A stretch of 64,000 bases of DNA from Lysobacter arseniciresistens ZS79 (GCF_000768335.1 NZ_AVPT01000010.1:1-64000), one strand, 5' to 3'; shown: positions 48,344 to 57,817, counted from the stretch's first letter. Numbers and translations: made by a program. Notes: generated from the letters alone by a model not told the origin.

Positions 48344-48727
48344 TCAGTGCAGCGTGCGCGGCACGGCCAGGGTGAACGCCGGGATCGGCGCGTCGAACAC
48401 GGTGCCGTCGTCGGCCTCGAGCGAGTAACTGCCTTCCATCGTGCCCAGGTCGGTCTCCAGCACGGCGCCGGAGGTGTACTCGAAACCCTCGCCGGGCCGC
48501 AGCCGCGGCTGCTCGCCGACCACCCCGTCGCCGCGCACTTCCTGCACCCGCCCGGTGGCGTCGGTGATCACCCAGTGGCGCGACATCAGCCGTGCCGCGA
48601 CGGTGCCGCGGTTGCGGATGGTGATGGTGTACGCGAACACGTAGCGGTCCTGCGCGGGCTCGGACTGCTCGTCGAGGTAGCGCGTGGCGACGTCGATGTC
48701 GAAGGCGTATTCGGTGCTGCGTTCCAT
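48344..48727 (-). CDS. apaG: Co2+/Mg2+ efflux-associated protein ApaG
   Basis: ApaG is a small fibronectin-III-like protein, linked by genetics to metal tolerance; its molecular role is not known. The 127-residue product has the family core YVFAYTITIRNRGTVAARL, SRHWVITDATG, GEQPRLRPGEGFEYTSG and GTMEGSYSL (read in parts). The ATG at 48727 is chosen because the conserved domain starts there; the frame is open to 48775. Confidence 0.95.
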   Translation of the reverse strand: MERSTEYAFDIDVATRYLDEQSEPAQDRYVFAYTITIRNRGTVAARLMSRHWVITDATGRVQEVRGDGVVGEQPRLRPGEGFEYTSGAVLETDLGTMEGSYSLEADDGTVFDAPIPAFTLAVPRTLH

Positions 48728-48790
48728 GCGGACAGTGTAAGTCGAGGCCGGGTGAAGCGGGCATGCGGGATGCACGCCGGCGGTGTCGCG

Positions 48791-49591
48791 TCAGCGCGGC
48801 AGCGAGTTTGCCAGCCGCACGAAGTCGGCAACCGGGACCTGCTCCGCGCGCGCGTCGGGGCGGATGCCGGCGGCCTCGATCGCAGCCGCGTCGCAGACCT
48901 GCGACAGCGCGTTGCGCAGGGTCTTGCGGCGCTGGCCGAAGGCGTCGCGGACGACCCGCGCGAACGTCGCCGGGTCGTCGATGCCGACCGTGTCCGCCGC
49001 GCGCGGCACAAGCCGCACCACCGCCGAGTCGACTTTAGGCGGCGGCCGGAACGCGCCCGGCGGCACGGTGAACAGCGGCGTCACCGTGCAGTAGGCCTGC
49101 AGCATCACGCTGAGCCGTCCGTAGACCTTGCTGCCGGGGCCGGCGGCCATGCGTTCGACCACTTCCTTCTGCAGCATGAAGGTCATGTCGCTGATCGCCG
49201 GGGCGTGCTCGAGCGCATGGAACAGGATCGGCGAGGACAGGTTGTACGGCAGGTTGCCGACCAGCCGGATGCGGCCTTCCGGAGCGTCGTGGGCGAGTTC
49301 GCCGAAGTCGACCTTGAGCACGTCGCGATGGATCACGCTCAGCTCGCCGTGCGCGCGCGCGGCCTCGGTCAGCGGCGCGATCAGGTCGCGGTCGAACTCG
49401 ATGACGGTCATCCGGCCGTGGCGGTCGAGCAGCGGGAAGGTGATGGCGCCCTGGCCCGGGCCGATCTCGACCAGCTGGTCGCCCGGCTTCGGGTTCACCG
49501 CCTGGACGATGCGGTCGATGACCGTGCGCTCATGCAGGAAGTTCTGGCCGAGGTGCTTCTTCGGCGGTTCGCTGAAACGGGTGGTGCTCAT
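48791..49591 (-). CDS. rsmA: 16S rRNA dimethyladenosine transferase RsmA/KsgA
   Basis: RsmA dimethylates A1518 and A1519 of 16S rRNA late in small-subunit assembly. The 266-residue protein has KKHLGQNFL, the SAM-binding EIGPGQGAITF, the catalytic NLPYNLSSP and the C-terminal helical domain (FGQRRKTLRNAL). Its start overlaps the pdxA stop by 4 bases, the usual coupling. Confidence 0.96.
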   Translation of the reverse strand: MSTTRFSEPPKKHLGQNFLHERTVIDRIVQAVNPKPGDQLVEIGPGQGAITFPLLDRHGRMTVIEFDRDLIAPLTEAARAHGELSVIHRDVLKVDFGELAHDAPEGRIRLVGNLPYNLSSPILFHALEHAPAISDMTFMLQKEVVERMAAGPGSKVYGRLSVMLQAYCTVTPLFTVPPGAFRPPPKVDSAVVRLVPRAADTVGIDDPATFARVVRDAFGQRRKTLRNALSQVCDAAAIEAAGIRPDARAEQVPVADFVRLANSLPR

Positions 49592-50592
49592 GGTTCGGTT
49601 CCGGTGGCGGCGGCCCGTGCGGCGAAACGCGTCGCGGCCATGCGCGCGCAGGTGTCGGCCGCGGCGAACAGGCTGGACGGGTCGGCCCGCCCCGTGCCGG
49701 CGAGGTCGAGCGCGGTGCCGTGGTCGACCGCGACCCGCGGGTAGGGCAGGCCGAGGGTGAGGTTGACCGCCTGCTCGAAACCGCTGAACTTGAGCACCGG
49801 CAGGCCCTGGTCGTGGTACATCGCCAGCACGGCGTCGGTGTCGCGCAGCTTCCCGGGGAGGAAAGCGGTGTCGGCCGGCAGCGGGCCCGTCAGTCGCATG
49901 CCCTCGTCGCGCAGCGCGGCCAGGACTGGGCGGATGACGTGGATTTCCTCGTCGCCGAGCACGCCATCCTCGCCGGCATGCGGGTTCAGTCCGAGCACGG
50001 TGATGGCGGGTGCGTCGATGCCGAAGTCGCGCTGCAGCGCCCGGTGCAGGACCCGCAGCACCGCTTCCAGCGACCCGCGGGTGATCGCGTCGGGCACCTG
50101 CCGCAGCGGCAGGTGGGTGGTGGCCAGCGCGACCCGGACCGTCGGATTGGCCAGCATCATCACCACGTCGCTGCCGGCCTGGGTGGCCAGCAGTTCGGTG
50201 GTACCGCTGTAGGGGATGCCGCCGGCGTTGATCGAGGCCTTGTGGACCGGGCCGGTCACCACGCCGTCGAAACGTCCGTCGAGGCAGGCCGTGCCCGCCG
50301 CGAGCAGGGCGTCGATGACGGCGCGCGCGTTGAGCGGGTCGGCGTGCCCGAAGCGGGCCGGCGCGACGTTGGGGATCTCGACCAGCGGCAATTCGCCGGG
50401 GCGGTCGCCGGGGGCGTCGGGTGCGGTGAGGGTGATCGGCAGGCCGAGCGCGGCAGCTGCCGCCTGCAGGGTGGCGCGGTCGCCGAATGCGGTCAGCGAG
50501 TGCCCGCGCGGGCGATGGGCGAGCCGGATGCAGAGCTCCGGCCCGACGCCGGCCGGCTCACCCGGGACCAGCGCGAGCCGGGGCGGGCGCAC
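49588..50592 (-). CDS. pdxA: 4-hydroxythreonine-4-phosphate dehydrogenase
   Basis: PdxA oxidises 4-phosphohydroxy-L-threonine in vitamin B6 synthesis. The 334-residue protein starts LALVPGEPAGVGPEL and has VVTGPVHKASINAGG, the zinc-binding His regions (HAGEDG and YHDQGLPVLK) and VDHGTALDLAGTGRADPSS. The GTG at 50592 lies directly behind the surA TGA with no spacing. Confidence 0.95.
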   Translation of the reverse strand: MRPPRLALVPGEPAGVGPELCIRLAHRPRGHSLTAFGDRATLQAAAAALGLPITLTAPDAPGDRPGELPLVEIPNVAPARFGHADPLNARAVIDALLAAGTACLDGRFDGVVTGPVHKASINAGGIPYSGTTELLATQAGSDVVMMLANPTVRVALATTHLPLRQVPDAITRGSLEAVLRVLHRALQRDFGIDAPAITVLGLNPHAGEDGVLGDEEIHVIRPVLAALRDEGMRLTGPLPADTAFLPGKLRDTDAVLAMYHDQGLPVLKFSGFEQAVNLTLGLPYPRVAVDHGTALDLAGTGRADPSSLFAAADTCARMAATRFAARAAATGTEP

Positions 50593-51939
50593 TCAGTCGC
50601 CGGAAGCCGGGGTTTCGGCGGGCGCGGCGTCGGCGGCCTGGGCCTCCGCGGCGGCGCCGGTGCGGAAGTCGACGAACGCCTCGCCGCGCATCTCGCGCAG
50701 GAACCGGTTCCACTCTTCTTCCAGCTTTCGCCGACCGATGGTCTCGCGGGCCTGGGCGCGCTCGTTCTCGTCGCCGACGTCGGCCTCGCGGGTGCCGGTG
50801 CGCTTGACGATGTGCCAGCCGGCCTGGGTGCGGAACGGCGCCGATACGCCACCGTCGGCCAGTGCCGCGACCTGCGCGCCGAAGTCGGGGCCGAACTGGT
50901 CGCGGGTGAACCAGCCCAGGTCGCCACCGGACGCCTGCGAACTCGGGTCGTCGGAGTGCTCGCGGGCGAGCTCGGCAAAATCGGCGCCGCCAACGATGCG
51001 GGCGTGCAGGGTGTCGGCTTCGGCCTTCGCCTGCTCGGCGCTGATGGTGTCGTCGACGCGGACCAGGATGTGGCTCGCGCGCAGTTGGGTCACCATCGAC
51101 GGTCCGCCCTGGCCGGCCGCGCGGGTATCGACCAGCTGCAGCAGCTGGAAGCCGCTCGGACCGCGGATCGGGTCGGTCACCTGGCCCGGCGACATCTGCC
51201 GGACCAGCGCGGCGAACGCGGCCGGGATCTCGCTCGCGCCGCGCCAGCCGAGGTCGCCGCCTTCCAGCGCGTTGGGGCTGTCGGAATAGCGCACCGCCGC
51301 GGCCGCGAAGTCCATCTCGCCGCGCTCGAGCAGGCCCCTGATGCCGAGGATCTTCTGCTCGCCGGTGGCGATCTGCTCGGGGGTGGCGCCCTCGGGCAGC
51401 GCGACCAGGATGTGCGCGAGGTGGTACTGCTCGCCGGTGGCCTGCTGCGACTCGAGCGCGGCGTCCACCTCGGCGTCGCTGACCGACACCTGGGTCTGGG
51501 CGAAGCGCTGGCGCAGGCGCTGCACCAGCAGCTCGTCGCGGATCGAGTCGCGGAACTGCTCGAACGAACTGCCGTCGGCGGCGAGCTGGGCGCGGAGCTG
51601 TTCGACGCTGACGCGGTTCTGCGCGGCGATCGCGGCGATGGCCTGGTCGACCTCCTGGTCGCTCACGCGCACGCCGGTGGCCTCGGCGCGGGCGACCTGC
51701 AGCTTCAGCAGCACCAGCCGTTCGGCGACCTGGCGCTCGAGCACGTCCGGCGGCGGCAACTGGTCGGCGCGACCGGCGTACTGCGCACGGATGTTGGCGA
51801 CCGCGCGGTCAAGCTCGCTCTGGAGGATGACGCCTTCGTCGACCACCACCGCGATGCCGTCGATCGGCTGCACCTGCTGCGCCTGCACGGTCGCCGACAG
51901 CAGCGTGGCGGCGAGGACACACGCGAAAAATTTCTTCAT
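50593..51939 (-). CDS. surA: Periplasmic chaperone and peptidyl-prolyl isomerase SurA
   Basis: SurA escorts outer-membrane proteins, LptD among them, through the periplasm. The 448-residue precursor has a signal peptide (KKFFACVLAATLLSATVQAQ), an N-terminal chaperone domain (IDGIAVVVDEGVILQSELD), two parvulin domains (first HILVALPEGAT, about 165-270; second SHILVRVDDTIS, about 280-385) and an Ala/Glu C-terminal tail. The ATG overlaps the lptD stop by 4 bases, so client and chaperone are made together. Confidence 0.95.
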   Translation of the reverse strand: MKKFFACVLAATLLSATVQAQQVQPIDGIAVVVDEGVILQSELDRAVANIRAQYAGRADQLPPPDVLERQVAERLVLLKLQVARAEATGVRVSDQEVDQAIAAIAAQNRVSVEQLRAQLAADGSSFEQFRDSIRDELLVQRLRQRFAQTQVSVSDAEVDAALESQQATGEQYHLAHILVALPEGATPEQIATGEQKILGIRGLLERGEMDFAAAAVRYSDSPNALEGGDLGWRGASEIPAAFAALVRQMSPGQVTDPIRGPSGFQLLQLVDTRAAGQGGPSMVTQLRASHILVRVDDTISAEQAKAEADTLHARIVGGADFAELAREHSDDPSSQASGGDLGWFTRDQFGPDFGAQVAALADGGVSAPFRTQAGWHIVKRTGTREADVGDENERAQARETIGRRKLEEEWNRFLREMRGEAFVDFRTGAAAEAQAADAAPAETPASGD

Positions 51940-54293
51940 GGGATCGGATCGAGGGAGTTGTCGAAATTGCCGGCGTCCACGGTGGAGGGCGGCACGAGAT
52001 ACAGATCGTCGCGATCGTATCCGAGAATAGCACGGCTCAGGATTTCCTCGGATTTCTGGCCGGCCGAGCCGAGCCCCTTCAGCTCGAATTCCAGCCGCAG
52101 CGAATCGTCGAGGTCGCCGTTGCGCTCGCGGATGTAGCGCCGCGCGATCAGGCGCACGGCCATGCAGCAGCTTTCCCACTGCACGCCGGCGATCGACTCG
52201 ATCAGCTTGCGGTCCTCGATCGAGTAGTAGTAGCGCCCCACCGCGCTCCAGTTCTGGTTGATCGGGTACAGGAACGACAGGTCGACCTGCTCGGTCAGGC
52301 CGCGGCGGTAGCGGTAGCCGAGGTTGACCACGCCGGTGTCGCCGATCAGGTAGCGGGTGCGGATGCTGGCGAGGTCCTGGCGGCGGTATTTCGGGTCCCA
52401 CTGGTAGGCGGCGTTGATGCTCCAGCGGTCGCTCGGCGACACGCCCAGCTCGGCCACCCACGCGGACTCGCCGCGTTCGACCGGCGTCTCGTTCGGCGCC
52501 ACCACCCGGCTGTCCTCGAAGTAGTGGATCTGGCCGAGGCTGGCGGTCAGGCGCTCACGGCCGTCCTCGCGGCTGATCAGGCGGGTGGTCAGCGCGGTGG
52601 TCAGCTGGTTGGCGTCGACCTGGCGGTCGGGGCCGGTGTAGCGGTTGTCGCGGAACAGCTGGCCCCAGCTGAAGGTCATCGGCCGGGTGTCGAAGACAGG
52701 CAGGCCGGACTGGTCCTCGTACGGGATGTTGAGGTAGTAGATCCGCGGTTCCAGCGTCTGCAGCCAGGCCTCGTCGCGGAACACGAACTCGCGGTCGAAG
52801 AACAGGCCGGCGTCGAGCGAGGCGATCGGCAGGCTGCGGCTGGGCGAGGCGTCGCCGCCGTTGCTCGCCGCCAGCGCGTCGTCGAGCTGGTAGCTGGTGT
52901 GGCGCCAGGCGAACTTCGGCGTGGCGAACCAGCCGTTGCCTTCCAGCGGCATCGCCAGGTAGGGCTTGAGGTCGAGCCGGCTGCCCTCGTCGCGGATGTC
53001 GTGGCGGAACTGCACCGCCTCGGCGTTGACGCCCAGCTCCAGCCAATCGCCGAACGGCTGCGCGTAGTTGAGGAACGCGCGCGGCATCCGGTCGTACTGG
53101 AGGTTGCGTTCGGTCAGGGTGTAGTCGGCCAGCTGGTTGTGGTCGGCCATCAGGCCGGCGTCCCAATGCATGCCGCGGCCGAACAGGCCGACCTCGCTGC
53201 GCAGGTTCCACGCCGACACGCCGAACTGGCTGTTGCTGAAGTCTTCCAGGTAGTGCGTGTCGCTGACCCAGCCCACGTTGGCCATCGCGTGCCAGTGGCT
53301 GCCGAGGTTGTGCACGCCCTTGAAGCGGAACTGCCCGCGGTTGTCGGTCGGCAGGCCCTGCTCGGGGCCGGCCAGGTAGCGGTCGGGCTCGTCCTCGGGC
53401 AGCTTGTCCTCGGGCATCCATTCGCCCCAGAACTCGCCGCGGCCGCCGGAGTACAGCCAGCGGAACTCCCCGCCCAGTTGCACGCCGCGCTGGGTCATGA
53501 TGCGCGGGGTCAGCGTGGCGTCGTAGTTCGGCGCGAGGTTGAGGTAGACCGGCTGGCGCCAGTCGAATCCGTTGCGGCTGGACATCCGGATCGACGGCCA
53601 CAGCAGGCCGGTGCGGCGCCGGTCGTCGATCGGGAACATCAGCCACGGCACGTACAGCACCGGCACCTTGCCGATGCGCACCGTCGCGTTGTGGGCAACG
53701 CCCATGCCTTCGGCGGTGTCGATGTCGATGCGCTGCGCGCGCAGTTCCCACGAGCGTTGCGAGGGCGGGCAGGTCGAGTAGGTCGAACCCACCAGCGCGC
53801 CCTGGTCGCCTTGCAGCTCGATGCGCTCGGCGCCGCCGTTGCCGCGCCGCCGGGTCAGCTGGTAGCGCAGGTCCTCGATGACGTGGCGGTCGGCTTCCTG
53901 GTCGCCGTGCGCGCGCTCGGCGACGATGCGCATGCCCGAGTCCTGGTAGCGCACGCTGCCTTCGGCGACGTAGGTGCCTTCCTCGCTGTGGTAGGTCAGC
54001 TTGTCGGTGCCGAGGAACTGGTCGCCGCGGCTGAGTTCGACGTTGCCCTGGAACACCGCGCTGTCTTCCTGCATCGCGTTGAGCGCGTCGCCGGAAATGT
54101 CGGTGGGCAGGGTGGTGCGGTCCTCCTCCGGCACCGGCTCCGACAGCGGGACATCGGCGAAGGCCGGTACGGCGTCCTCGATCGGGCACAGCCCCCAGTC
54201 CTCGGAGTCCTCGGCGGCGTAGGCCGGAAGGGCCATCGCGATGCACAGCGACAACGGGAGCAGGCGGAAGCTGGGGTGCACGCGGCCATCCAC
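51936..54293 (-). CDS. lptD: LPS-assembly outer-membrane protein LptD
   Basis: LptD inserts lipopolysaccharide into the outer leaflet together with LptE. The 785-residue precursor has a signal peptide (cleavage near AYAAED), an N-terminal beta-jellyroll (DQFLGTDKLTYHSEEGTYVAEG, read in parts) and a 26-strand-type barrel. The disulfide cysteines are present: C36 early in the mature chain, one at about 173 (STCPPSQRSW), and the CC pair near the C-terminus (ESCCMAVR). The start is GTG 54293. It heads the operon. The 125 bp upstream contain a palindrome AACATTCATGTT (54365-54376) but no convincing promoter. Confidence 0.95.
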   Translation of the reverse strand: MDGRVHPSFRLLPLSLCIAMALPAYAAEDSEDWGLCPIEDAVPAFADVPLSEPVPEEDRTTLPTDISGDALNAMQEDSAVFQGNVELSRGDQFLGTDKLTYHSEEGTYVAEGSVRYQDSGMRIVAERAHGDQEADRHVIEDLRYQLTRRRGNGGAERIELQGDQGALVGSTYSTCPPSQRSWELRAQRIDIDTAEGMGVAHNATVRIGKVPVLYVPWLMFPIDDRRRTGLLWPSIRMSSRNGFDWRQPVYLNLAPNYDATLTPRIMTQRGVQLGGEFRWLYSGGRGEFWGEWMPEDKLPEDEPDRYLAGPEQGLPTDNRGQFRFKGVHNLGSHWHAMANVGWVSDTHYLEDFSNSQFGVSAWNLRSEVGLFGRGMHWDAGLMADHNQLADYTLTERNLQYDRMPRAFLNYAQPFGDWLELGVNAEAVQFRHDIRDEGSRLDLKPYLAMPLEGNGWFATPKFAWRHTSYQLDDALAASNGGDASPSRSLPIASLDAGLFFDREFVFRDEAWLQTLEPRIYYLNIPYEDQSGLPVFDTRPMTFSWGQLFRDNRYTGPDRQVDANQLTTALTTRLISREDGRERLTASLGQIHYFEDSRVVAPNETPVERGESAWVAELGVSPSDRWSINAAYQWDPKYRRQDLASIRTRYLIGDTGVVNLGYRYRRGLTEQVDLSFLYPINQNWSAVGRYYYSIEDRKLIESIAGVQWESCCMAVRLIARRYIRERNGDLDDSLRLEFELKGLGSAGQKSEEILSRAILGYDRDDLYLVPPSTVDAGNFDNSLDPIP

Positions 54294-54418
54294 AAGGCGG
54301 AAACGGTCGCTAGCTTGCCGTATCGCCGTGGGGGCGGCAACGCACGGACCAAGGCCCTGACCGGAACATTCATGTTTGCGTGCACGCGATGAAGGCGGCG
54401 TGTCGGTGGCGGTCGTGC

Positions 54419-55366
54419 CTATGCGTCGGTGGTGTCCGTGGCCGCAAGCGCACGGACATGGGCGACGCTGCCGTCGCGCAAAGCGTCGAGGTCGTAGCCG
54501 CCCTCGAGCATGGACAGCGCCCGACCTCCGCCGTGGCGATCGGCAATGGCGACCAGCTTTGCGGTCAGCCAGCCGAAGTCGTCCGGCACGAGGCGAAGGT
54601 TGGCGAGGGGGTCGCGGGCGTCGGCGTCGAAGCCGGCCGAGACCAGCAGCAGTTGCGGACGGAACGTATCGAGTACCGGCAGCAGGTGTTCGCGCCAGGC
54701 GGCACGGAAGCCGTCGCTGCCGGTCCCGGCGGGCAGTGGCCGGTTGGCGATGTTGCCGACGCCGCGCTCGTCGCTCGCGCCGGTGCCCGGATACAGGCCC
54801 TGCTGGTGCGTGGACAGGTACATCACCCGCGGGTCTCCGTGGAAGATCGCCCCGGTGCCGTTGCCGTGGTGCACGTCGAAATCGACGATCGCGACCCGTT
54901 GCAGGCGGTGGCGGTCGCAGGCGTGCGCGGCGGCGATCGCGATGTTGTTGAACAGGCAGAAGCCCATTGCGGTCGACCCGGTCGCGTGGTGGCCGGGCGG
55001 GCGAACCGCGCAGAACGCGCGCCGGGCCTCGCCGGCGAGGAGCGCATCAACCGCGGCAATGCCGGCGCCGGCCGCGCGCAACGCGGCCTCGGCCGAACCG
55101 TGGTCGAGGAAGGTGTCGGCATCCAGTGCCAGCGGCCCGCTGCCCGGATCCGGCGTGGTGTCGAGCACGCGCGCCAGCAGGGCGTCGTCATGCACGCGCA
55201 GCAGTTGCGCGCGGGTGGCGCGCGGCGCGGGATTCCAGGGGTGCGCGGGAAAGGCGGTGGACACCGCGTCGATGACCGCGTCGAGGCGGCCGGGATGTTC
55301 GACGTGGCTTGTGCCGGCGAGGTGTTCGCGGCAGGCGGGATGGCTGTAGAGCGCGAGCCCAGTCAC
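54419..55366 (-). CDS. Histone deacetylase-family hydrolase
   Basis: A zinc amidohydrolase of the HDAC/AcuC/acetylpolyamine group, 315 residues. It has HVEHPGRLDAV, the active-site RPPGHHA, VDFDVHHGNGTGAIF with metal ligands, GFCLFNNIAIAA, and the catalytic-Tyr region LEGGYDLDAL. The substrate could be an acetylated polyamine, acetoin-pathway protein or lysine; sequence does not decide. The GTG at 55366 fits the conserved N-terminus (GLALYSHPACREH); the open frame reaches 55441 but would overlap the preceding gene. It follows the adenosyltransferase gene by 34 bp. Confidence 0.87.
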   Translation of the reverse strand: MTGLALYSHPACREHLAGTSHVEHPGRLDAVIDAVSTAFPAHPWNPAPRATRAQLLRVHDDALLARVLDTTPDPGSGPLALDADTFLDHGSAEAALRAAGAGIAAVDALLAGEARRAFCAVRPPGHHATGSTAMGFCLFNNIAIAAAHACDRHRLQRVAIVDFDVHHGNGTGAIFHGDPRVMYLSTHQQGLYPGTGASDERGVGNIANRPLPAGTGSDGFRAAWREHLLPVLDTFRPQLLLVSAGFDADARDPLANLRLVPDDFGWLTAKLVAIADRHGGGRALSMLEGGYDLDALRDGSVAHVRALAATDTTDA

Positions 55367-55400
55367 GCCGCGTGCCCCGCGGATCGGGGCGCCGGCAGGT

Positions 55401-55955
55401 TCAGCCCTTGCGGCGCTCGTGGTTCCACAGCACTTCGCCATGGCCGCTGGCGCGGGCGAGCACCCGGGCCAGCACGAACAGCAGGTCGGACAGGCGGTTG
55501 AGGTAGCGCACCGCCTCCGGCCGCACCGTCTCCACCCGCGACAGCGCGACCGTCTCGCGCTCGGCCCGGCGCACCACCGTGCGGGCGATGTGGCAGCGCG
55601 CCGCCGCCTCGCCGCCGCCGGGCAGGATGAATTCGCGCAGCACTGGCAGGTCGGCGTTGAACCGGTCCAGCTGCTGCTCCAGCCGGGTCACGTCGTCGTC
55701 GGTGATGGCGGCGTGGCCGGGAATGCACAGCTCGCCACCGAGGTCGAACAGCTGGTGCTGGACCGCGGTCAGCAGGTCGCGCACGTCGTCCGGAACGTCG
55801 CTGGCGAGGACCAGGCCGATCGTCGAGTTGGCCTCGTCGACGGTGCCGTAGGAGGTGACGCGGACCGAGTCCTTGCCGACCCGGCTGCCGTCGCCCAGCC
55901 CGGTGGTGCCGCCGTCACCGGTGCGGGTGTAGATCTTCGACAGCCGGTTGCCCAT
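55401..55955 (-). CDS. PduO-type cob(I)alamin adenosyltransferase
   Basis: This enzyme transfers adenosine from ATP to cob(I)alamin to make coenzyme B12. The 184-residue protein has the ATP-binding N-terminus IYTRTGDGGTTGLGDGSRVGK, YGTVDEANS and the C-terminal ARTVVRRAERE and RYLNRLSDLLFVLARVLAR helices (read in parts), typical for the trimeric PduO/MMAB type. It starts 1 bp after the stop of the DUF6580 gene, strongly suggesting a shared cobalamin function. No B12 biosynthesis genes lie in the window. Confidence 0.93.
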   Translation of the reverse strand: MGNRLSKIYTRTGDGGTTGLGDGSRVGKDSVRVTSYGTVDEANSTIGLVLASDVPDDVRDLLTAVQHQLFDLGGELCIPGHAAITDDDVTRLEQQLDRFNADLPVLREFILPGGGEAAARCHIARTVVRRAERETVALSRVETVRPEAVRYLNRLSDLLFVLARVLARASGHGEVLWNHERRKG

Positions 55956-55956
55956 G

Positions 55957-56532
55957 TCAGACGGTCTGCAGGCGCAGCGCCGGTAGGCGGGCGCGCAGCA
56001 GGCTGAAGCCGCCGAACAGGATCGCCGAATAGAACAGCGTGCCGGCGACCGACCACTGGAAGAACGGGATGCCGGCGACATAGGACGCCATCAGGCCGGC
56101 GAGGGTCTGCGGGTACATCGGGTTGCCGAGCCACGCGGCGAAGTTCGAGACGACGAAGAACAACACCGCGCCGGCGAGCGAGTAGCCCAGCACGCGGCCG
56201 CCGCCGACCCGGCCACGCAGGCCGAAGCCCATCAGCGTGGTCAGCGCGATGAGGCCGTACACCACCCAGATGTGGGCGCCGGAGAACCAGGTCGCGTAGA
56301 GGCCGCCGTGCATCGAGGCCAGCACCAGGTCGGAGATGAACAGCCCGGCCAGCGGAACGATCAGCGCCCAGCTACGGTTGGCGAAGTACGCACCGCCGAA
56401 CAGCGCGATCGCGGCCACCGGCGAGAAGTTCGGCGGATGCGGCAGCACGCGGGTCAGCGCGGCGAGCACGATCAGGGCGGCCAGCAGCAGCGGGCCGGGG
56501 GCGAAAACCGAGGAGGCAGCGGGACGGTTCAT
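55957..56532 (-). CDS. DUF6580-type integral membrane protein
   Basis: A 191-residue inner-membrane protein with about six hydrophobic helices. The region LPHPPNFSPVAAIALFGGAYF at the end of helix 1 and NFAAWLGNPMYPQTLAGL between later helices look conserved (read in parts). I recall this family as DUF6580, some of whose members are labelled putative transport proteins. The fold and size resemble substrate-binding subunits of ECF vitamin transporters. Its stop is 1 bp from the cobalamin adenosyltransferase start, so a corrinoid or cobalamin precursor is a plausible substrate; that is inference. Confidence 0.75.
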   Translation of the reverse strand: MNRPAASSVFAPGPLLLAALIVLAALTRVLPHPPNFSPVAAIALFGGAYFANRSWALIVPLAGLFISDLVLASMHGGLYATWFSGAHIWVVYGLIALTTLMGFGLRGRVGGGRVLGYSLAGAVLFFVVSNFAAWLGNPMYPQTLAGLMASYVAGIPFFQWSVAGTLFYSAILFGGFSLLRARLPALRLQTV

Positions 56533-56575
56533 CAGTGTCTGGGAGCGGGCCGACAGGAGCCGTTAGCATAGCGCA

Positions 56576-57817
56576 ATGGCCGACCTTTCCCCCCGAACGG
56601 ACACCCCGCCGACCCATGACGTGCTGATTGTCGGCGGCGGACTCGTCGGCGCCAGCCTGGCGCTCGCCCTGGAGCACAGCGGACTGGATGTCGCCCTGCT
56701 GGAGGCGACCGTGCCGGGTTCGCTGCCGGCGGTGTTCGACGAGCGCAACCTGAGCTTCGCCGAGGCGACCGTGCACGCGCTGGCCGCGCTCGGCGTGATG
56801 CGCCGGATGCGTTCGCCCGGTGGTGCGATCGAGCGGATCCACATCAGCCGGCGCGGCGATTTCGGCCGCAGTCTGCTGCGGGCCGAGGATTACGGACGCG
56901 AGGTGTTCGGCCGCGTGGTGGTGGCTCGCGACTTCGGCGAGGCGCTGGAGGCGCGGCTTGCGGAACTGCCGCGGCTGCACCGCTACCGGCCGATGCGCTT
57001 CATCGGGCTGGGCGAGGTGGCCGATGGCCTGCGCACGGTACGCGTGGCCGACGACGCCGGCGAGCGGCTGCTTCGCACGCGGTTGCTGGTCGGTGCCGAC
57101 GGCACCGGCAGCGCGGTGCGCACGGCGCTGGGGATCGAGGCCGACCGCCACGACTACCGCCAGAGCCTGTTCGTCGCCCGCCTGCGCACGCAGCGCCCGC
57201 CCGACGGCACCGCCTACGAGCGCCTCGGCGACGATGGCCCGACCGCGTTGCTGCCGCGCGCCGACGGCCACTACGGACTGATCCACGGGGTCGACACGGC
57301 CGACGCCGCGGCCGTCACCGCGCTGGACGATGCGGCCTTCCTGATGCGTGTGCAGCAGGCATTCGGCTGGCGTATCGGTCGCTTCGTGTCCTGCGGCGCG
57401 CGCAGCGTCTATCCGGCGGCGCGGCTGGTGGCGCGCGCGCAGGTCGCGCCGCGCGCGGTGCTGGTCGGCAACGCCGCGCAGACCATCCATCCGATCGGCG
57501 CGCAGGGGTTCAACCTCGGCCTGCGCGACGCGCTGACGCTGGCGGAACTGGTGGCCGACGCCGCCGACTGCGGCGAGCCGGCGCTGCTGGCGCGCTACGT
57601 CGAGTGCCGCGCCGAGGACCGCGAGCGCACGCTGGCGTTCTCCGACGGGCTGGCGCGCCTCACCGCGAACCCGGCCGGGGTGCTGCGGCCGTTGCGCAGC
57701 CTCGGGATGTTCGCGCTCGACCGCCTGCCGGCGCTGCAGGCCGGCGTGGTCGGCGGGGCGATGGGATATCGCGGCGACGTGCCCGCGCTGTGCCGCGCAC
57801 CGGAGCTGCGGCCATGA
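56576..57817 (+). CDS. ubiH: 2-octaprenyl-6-methoxyphenol hydroxylase UbiH
   Basis: A flavin monooxygenase of aerobic ubiquinone synthesis. The 413-residue protein has the FAD-binding VLIVGGGLVGASLALAL, the mid motif LLVGADGTGSAVR and the second FAD contact LVGNAAQTIHPIGAQGFNLGLRDA (read in parts). The N after LVG in place of D, and the QGFNLGLRD tail, fit UbiH rather than UbiF. The ATG is preceded by AGCATA only a few bases away. It overlaps the next hydroxylase gene by 4 bases. Confidence 0.9.
   Translation: MADLSPRTDTPPTHDVLIVGGGLVGASLALALEHSGLDVALLEATVPGSLPAVFDERNLSFAEATVHALAALGVMRRMRSPGGAIERIHISRRGDFGRSLLRAEDYGREVFGRVVVARDFGEALEARLAELPRLHRYRPMRFIGLGEVADGLRTVRVADDAGERLLRTRLLVGADGTGSAVRTALGIEADRHDYRQSLFVARLRTQRPPDGTAYERLGDDGPTALLPRADGHYGLIHGVDTADAAAVTALDDAAFLMRVQQAFGWRIGRFVSCGARSVYPAARLVARAQVAPRAVLVGNAAQTIHPIGAQGFNLGLRDALTLAELVADAADCGEPALLARYVECRAEDRERTLAFSDGLARLTANPAGVLRPLRSLGMFALDRLPALQAGVVGGAMGYRGDVPALCRAPELRP

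Noticed and set aside
54365-54376. Palindrome AACATTCATGTT upstream of lptD as an operator
   Set aside because: A 5-bp arm palindrome is weak evidence alone, and no promoter could be placed next to it.
55366-55441. Longer start for the HDAC-like protein
   Set aside because: It would overlap the adenosyltransferase gene by about 40 bases and adds Ala/Gly/Arg residues unlike the family N-terminus.
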